A DNA stretch of 64,000 nucleotides from Aliiruegeria haliotis. Lineage in GTDB: Bacteria; Pseudomonadota; Alphaproteobacteria; Rhodobacterales; Rhodobacteraceae. Under the pieces are notes generated by a model. That model did not search any database. It saw only the letters and a list, made by a program, of their open reading frames with translations, and was not told where the DNA came from. Shown one piece after another: positions 61,093-64,000 of the stretch. Made by a program: the position numbers and the translations under genes. The DNA lies in assembly GCF_003003255.1 (NCBI RefSeq), contig NZ_PVTD01000002.1, positions 434,001-498,000 of the forward strand. Reading direction: 5' to 3'. Each line of letters starts with the position of its first letter. Position 1 is the stretch's first letter.

Positions 61093-62835
61093 ATGGCGGC
61101 ATTCCTCGGGGTGGAGCAATCGCTCACGGGCCGGACCTGGGTCGGCCCGCCCGCCGATCAGGAGCGTCGAGCCGAGGCGATGGCGCAGGCGACCCGGCTA
61201 CCCGGGCCCCTGTGCCATACTCTCGCCCGCCGTGGCGTGCCGGCAGAGGAGGCCCCGGCCTTCCTTGCCCCTGCCCTGCGCGATCTGCTCCCGGATCCGC
61301 GCAGCCTGAAGGATATGGAACAGGCCGCCAACCGGCTGTTGCAAGCTGTTTCCCGCAAGGAACGGATCGCGGTCTTCGGGGATTACGACGTTGACGGCGG
61401 TGCCTCCTCGGCGCTGCTGGTCATCTGGCTCCGGTCGCTCGGCCGCCCCGCCACGCTCTATATTCCCGATCGCATCGACGAGGGGTACGGCCCCAATGTG
61501 CCCGCGATGCGGAAACTCGCCGCCGCGCATGACCTGATCCTCTGCGTCGATTGCGGCACCCTTTCACACGACGCGCTGGCTGCCGCCGAAGGGGCGGAAG
61601 TCGTGGTTCTGGATCACCACCTCGGCGGCGAGACCCTGCCGCCCGCGCTGGCGGTCGTGAACCCCAACCGGCAGGACGAGAGCGGCGATCTCGCCCATCT
61701 CTGTGCCGCTGCCGTTGTGTTCCTGCTATTGGTCGAAGCCAATCGCAAGATGCGCGAGGATGGCCAGAAGGGGCCGGACCTGATGTCGTTGCTCGACCTG
61801 GTGTCGCTGGCCACGGTCGCAGACGTTGCCCCCCTCATAGGCGTGAACCGGGCGCTGGTACGCACCGGGCTCAAGGTCATGGCGCAACGCAACCGTGTCG
61901 GCCTGCGTGCGCTGGCGGATGTGGCCGGGCTCAACGAGGCGCCCCGCGCCTACCACCTCGGCTACCTTCTGGGCCCTCGTATCAACGCCGGCGGACGCAT
62001 CGGTCAATCGGATCTGGGCGCGCGCCTGCTCGCCACCGGCGACGCCGCAGAGGCTCAGGCCCTCGCCGAGCGGCTCGATCAGCTAAATCGCGACCGCCGC
62101 GAGATCGAGCAGCGCGTCACCGAGGAAGCCTCCGCGCAGGCCGAGGCGCGCGGGCTCGACGGGCCGCTGGTCTGGGCCGCGGGCGAAGGCTGGCACCCGG
62201 GCGTTGTCGGCATCGTGGCGTCTCGTCTGAAGGAGGCCACCAACCGTCCCTCCGTCGTCATTGGTATAAGCGACCGTGAAGGCAAGGGCTCCGGCCGGTC
62301 CGTCGCGGGCGTCGACCTTGGCGCGTCCATCCAGCGCGTCGCTTCCGAGGGATTGCTGATCAAGGGCGGTGGCCACAAGATGGCCGCCGGCCTCACCGTC
62401 GCGGAGGACAAGCTGGACGCCGCCATGGAACGGCTTGCCGAGTTGCTGGACCGTCAGGGGGCCGGCCAGGGCGGCCCACGCGATCTTGAACTGGATGGCC
62501 TTCTGATGCCCGGCGCCGCAACCATCGAACTGATCGAGCAGATCGAGACGGCAGGACCTTTTGGCGCCTCCGCCCCCGCGCCCCGGTTCGCCCTTCCCGA
62601 CATGGCGATCCTCCATGCTCGCCGCGTTGGCGAAGCCCACCTGAAAATCACTTTCGGCGACGGCATGGGGGCGAAGATGGACGCAATCAGCTTCGGCGCC
62701 TTCGACACGCCCCTCGGTCCCCGCCTCGAAGCGCATGGTGGTGCGCGGTTCCATCTCGCCGGACGGCTGCAGATCAATGAGTGGAACGGCCGGCGCTCGC
62801 CTCAACTCCGCCTGGAGGACGCGGCCGAAGCCTGA
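61093..62835 (+). CDS. recJ: Single-stranded-DNA-specific exonuclease RecJ
   Basis: RecJ is the 5'-3' single-strand exonuclease of recombination and mismatch repair. The 580-residue protein shows the DHH phosphoesterase motifs ERIAVFGDYDVDGGASSALL, ADHLILCVDCGTLS-type stretch (here DLILCVDCGTLSHDALAA), VVLDHHLGGETLPPALAVVN and GPRINAGGRIGQSDLGARLL. The DHHA1 part follows (WHPGVVGIVASRLKEATNRP; LLIKGGGHKMAAGLTV), as does the OB-fold end. It is coupled to glpX. Confidence 0.97.
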   Translation: MAAFLGVEQSLTGRTWVGPPADQERRAEAMAQATRLPGPLCHTLARRGVPAEEAPAFLAPALRDLLPDPRSLKDMEQAANRLLQAVSRKERIAVFGDYDVDGGASSALLVIWLRSLGRPATLYIPDRIDEGYGPNVPAMRKLAAAHDLILCVDCGTLSHDALAAAEGAEVVVLDHHLGGETLPPALAVVNPNRQDESGDLAHLCAAAVVFLLLVEANRKMREDGQKGPDLMSLLDLVSLATVADVAPLIGVNRALVRTGLKVMAQRNRVGLRALADVAGLNEAPRAYHLGYLLGPRINAGGRIGQSDLGARLLATGDAAEAQALAERLDQLNRDRREIEQRVTEEASAQAEARGLDGPLVWAAGEGWHPGVVGIVASRLKEATNRPSVVIGISDREGKGSGRSVAGVDLGASIQRVASEGLLIKGGGHKMAAGLTVAEDKLDAAMERLAELLDRQGAGQGGPRDLELDGLLMPGAATIELIEQIETAGPFGASAPAPRFALPDMAILHARRVGEAHLKITFGDGMGAKMDAISFGAFDTPLGPRLEAHGGARFHLAGRLQINEWNGRRSPQLRLEDAAEA

Positions 62836-62955
62836 ATGGGCTTTGCGAGCCGTCGACCTGCTGGACAATCGGCTGAATCATGGATCCCTTGCGGGCCCGC
62901 CCCACCCGCGTTTTCCGGCTCCGCGTCCTTTTCTACGACATGGGCAAATTAACGC

Positions 62956-62984
62956 TTGCACCGGCCGTTCGCGTTTCCTAAATA
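62956..62984 (+). promoter_or_regulatory. Sigma-70-type promoter of tRNA-Glu
   Basis: TTGCAC (62956-62961), a 17-base spacer and TAAATA (62979-62984) lie about 20 bases upstream of the tRNA. This is a good match to the consensus in a suitable position. Confidence 0.65.
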
Positions 62985-63003
62985 GCCCATCACCAGCGAC
63001 CAC

Positions 63004-63078
63004 GCTCCGTTCGTCTATCGGTTAGGACGCCAGGTTTTCAACCTGGAAAGAGGGGTTCGATTCCCCTACGGAGTGCCA
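63004..63078 (+). tRNA. tRNA-Glu(UUC)
   Basis: The 75-base sequence folds into a full cloverleaf: acceptor GCTCCGT with ACGGAGT (one G-U pair), anticodon stem CCAGG/CCTGG around TTTTCAA with anticodon TTC at 63037-63039, T-arm with GGTTCGATTCC, and an encoded CCA at 63076-63078. It is the probable attachment site of the integrase gene that follows. Confidence 0.97.
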
Positions 63079-64000
63079 CTTCCTGATCTAACGCATTGTT
63101 AGTCATTGGCTTTTGCCTCCTTCCTGTCCAACTCGTCAGAAAGGTTGGACACGTTGCCCGCGCTCAGCTTCGCAAAACCGCTGTCCGCAAGGCGCGCCCG
63201 GTTGGCCTTTTTCGTGTAGACCGCCGCCTGCGTCGTGTCCGAGTGTGCGAGGTAGGAAGCGATCTCCCATTCTGTCGCCCCAGCGTCCGCAAGGCGCGTG
63301 GCACCGGCTTTCCGCAGGCCATGCAGCGATCCGGGGACGTTCGCCTCGGCACACCTGTCCCGAAACCAGTTTCCCAGCGATGCGACGGCATAGGGCTTGT
63401 CGCTCTTGTCCTGAGTGACGAATAGCATCCGGTCTTTCGGAACGTGGCGCAGCTCCTCCGCCAGCTCGGGCAGTATGGGCATGTCAGCCGCAACAGCGGT
63501 CTTGTGCCTGCGATATGCGATCCGCCCGCCCTTGATGTGCTGACGGCCGACTCGGGCGAGGTCTTGACGCGCCATGCCGGTGTTGAGTGCCAGCAGCATG
63601 ACCAGCCGCGCTTTCGTGCCCGGCCCGTGACGCTCAAGGAAGCGGTTCACCTCGGCCTCTGTCCAAGTGTGGAAGCCGTCCGGGTTCGTTTTCATCCGCT
63701 CAGCGTGACGCGCCGGGTTCGGGCCGGTGTAACTCAGCTTCTTGGCCGCGAAGTTGAACAGCATCGAAAGGTTCTTCTTGACCGTGTTCGCGGCGGTCGG
63801 GCCTTTCTTCTTCGACATGAGGGCTTCGACGTGCCGGACTTCCAGCCGCTCGAAGTGATACTTGCCTGCCTCTTTGCGCAGCCAATCCAGCTCAAGGCGG
63901 ATCGTCCGCTTGCGACTGTCGGAGAGGTTCTGAAAGCGAAGGCTGCGAAGGTATTGCTCGATCAGCCATGCCAGCGTCCCGGCCAGCGCCGTCGATGAGC
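63079..64000. mobile_element. Left end of an element integrated at tRNA-Glu (continues beyond window)
   Basis: An integrase gene lies 20 bases past the tRNA-Glu 3' end with its 3' end facing the tRNA, the standard geometry of a genomic island or prophage inserted into a tRNA gene. The tRNA remains complete because the attachment core restores its 3' end. The distal att repeat lies outside the window, so the size and cargo are unknown. Confidence 0.65.
63099..64000 (-). CDS. Tyrosine-type site-specific recombinase (integrase), 5' end beyond window
   Basis: The frame is open to the window edge. The visible part of about 300 residues includes a SAM-like core-binding segment (IEQYLRSLRFQNLSDSRKRT; WLRKEAGKYHFERLEVRHVE) and the catalytic domain. 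Catalytic residues are Arg in ALNTGMARQDLARVG, His and Arg in SLHGLRKAGATRLADAG, His in IASYLAHSDTTQAAV and the nucleophile Tyr in VYTKKANRARLADSG. An internal ATG at 63818 gives a shorter 239-residue reading that lacks the N-terminal domain, so the longer form is preferred. Confidence 0.92.
   Translation of the reverse strand, partial: SSTALAGTLAWLIEQYLRSLRFQNLSDSRKRTIRLELDWLRKEAGKYHFERLEVRHVEALMSKKKGPTAANTVKKNLSMLFNFAAKKLSYTGPNPARHAERMKTNPDGFHTWTEAEVNRFLERHGPGTKARLVMLLALNTGMARQDLARVGRQHIKGGRIAYRRHKTAVAADMPILPELAEELRHVPKDRMLFVTQDKSDKPYAVASLGNWFRDRCAEANVPGSLHGLRKAGATRLADAGATEWEIASYLAHSDTTQAAVYTKKANRARLADSGFAKLSAGNVSNLSDELDRKEAKAND

Noticed and set aside
1-64000. CRISPR arrays, rRNA operons, complete insertion sequences
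   Set aside because: I found no regularly spaced direct repeats, no rRNA-like sequence and no transposase with flanking inverted repeats.

Overview
The window is 64 kb of GC-rich chromosomal DNA from an alphaproteobacterium, most likely a roseobacter-type member of the Rhodobacterales. This rests on the gene families and their order: a urease operon with extra genes between the structural subunits, soxBDAG heterotetrameric sarcosine oxidase, a CcmI-RuvX-DUF1289 run, radA-cvpA-purF, hom-glpX-recJ, TadE/TadG-type proteins and a Hint-domain protein. Almost all of it is dense housekeeping sequence. Accessory DNA appears as single insertions and at the right edge.

Layout. 1-3.4 kb (minus): urease operon ureD-ureA-(membrane protein)-ureB-(phasin/histone-like protein)-(110-aa protein)-ureC, with ureC cut by the window edge. 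3.6-7.2 kb: pyrC and pyrE, separated by an oppositely oriented 502-aa protein with a lectin-like C-terminus. 7.4-11.7 kb: dnaB, then a tightly coupled alr-mlaE-mlaF run. 11.9-16.6 kb: a coiled-coil membrane protein, a LysM protein, a LOG-family enzyme, a RarD-type transporter and iron superoxide dismutase. 16.7-20.6 kb: a surface-glycan-like group (GSCFA esterase, alpha/beta hydrolase with a helical tail, glycosyltransferase). 20.5-25.7 kb: soxBDAG. 26-28.2 kb: ccmI-ruvX-DUF1289. 28.3-31.5 kb: an SDR, a PilP-like small protein and an SLC13 permease. 31.9-38.6 kb (minus): SDR, HEAT-repeat protein, small membrane protein, radA, cvpA, purF, GNAT. 38.7-43.9 kb: a Hint-domain protein, an orphan ParA/ribbon-helix-helix pair, prfC, a conserved CxxC protein and a Dabb protein. 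44.3-47.8 kb: xseA and purD, divergent. 48.5-56.3 kb: a TetR regulator, and two paralogous VWA/TadG-like proteins placed divergently around glutamate dehydrogenase, the second followed by two TadE-like genes. 56.4-62.8 kb: a membrane protein, pirin, a lipoprotein, hom, glpX and recJ. 63.0-64 kb: tRNA-Glu(UUC) with a tyrosine recombinase directly behind its 3' end, which marks the start of an integrated element running off the right edge.

How the genes fit together. Nitrogen handling recurs: urease releases ammonia, sarcosine oxidase yields glycine and one-carbon units, glutamate dehydrogenase joins ammonium to 2-oxoglutarate, and purF, purD, pyrC and pyrE build nucleotides. Replication and repair genes (dnaB, ruvX, radA, xseA, recJ) are scattered through the window. 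Cell-envelope functions include alr, MlaEF, the LysM protein, the glycan group and the Tad-like proteins.

The least explained items are the non-urease proteins embedded in the urease operon, the paired VWA/TadG paralogues around gdh, the GSCFA/hydrolase/glycosyltransferase group, the lectin-like gene splitting pyrC/pyrE, the orphan ParA pair with its palindromic operator, and the tRNA-Glu element. I see no CRISPR array, rRNA operon or intact insertion sequence.
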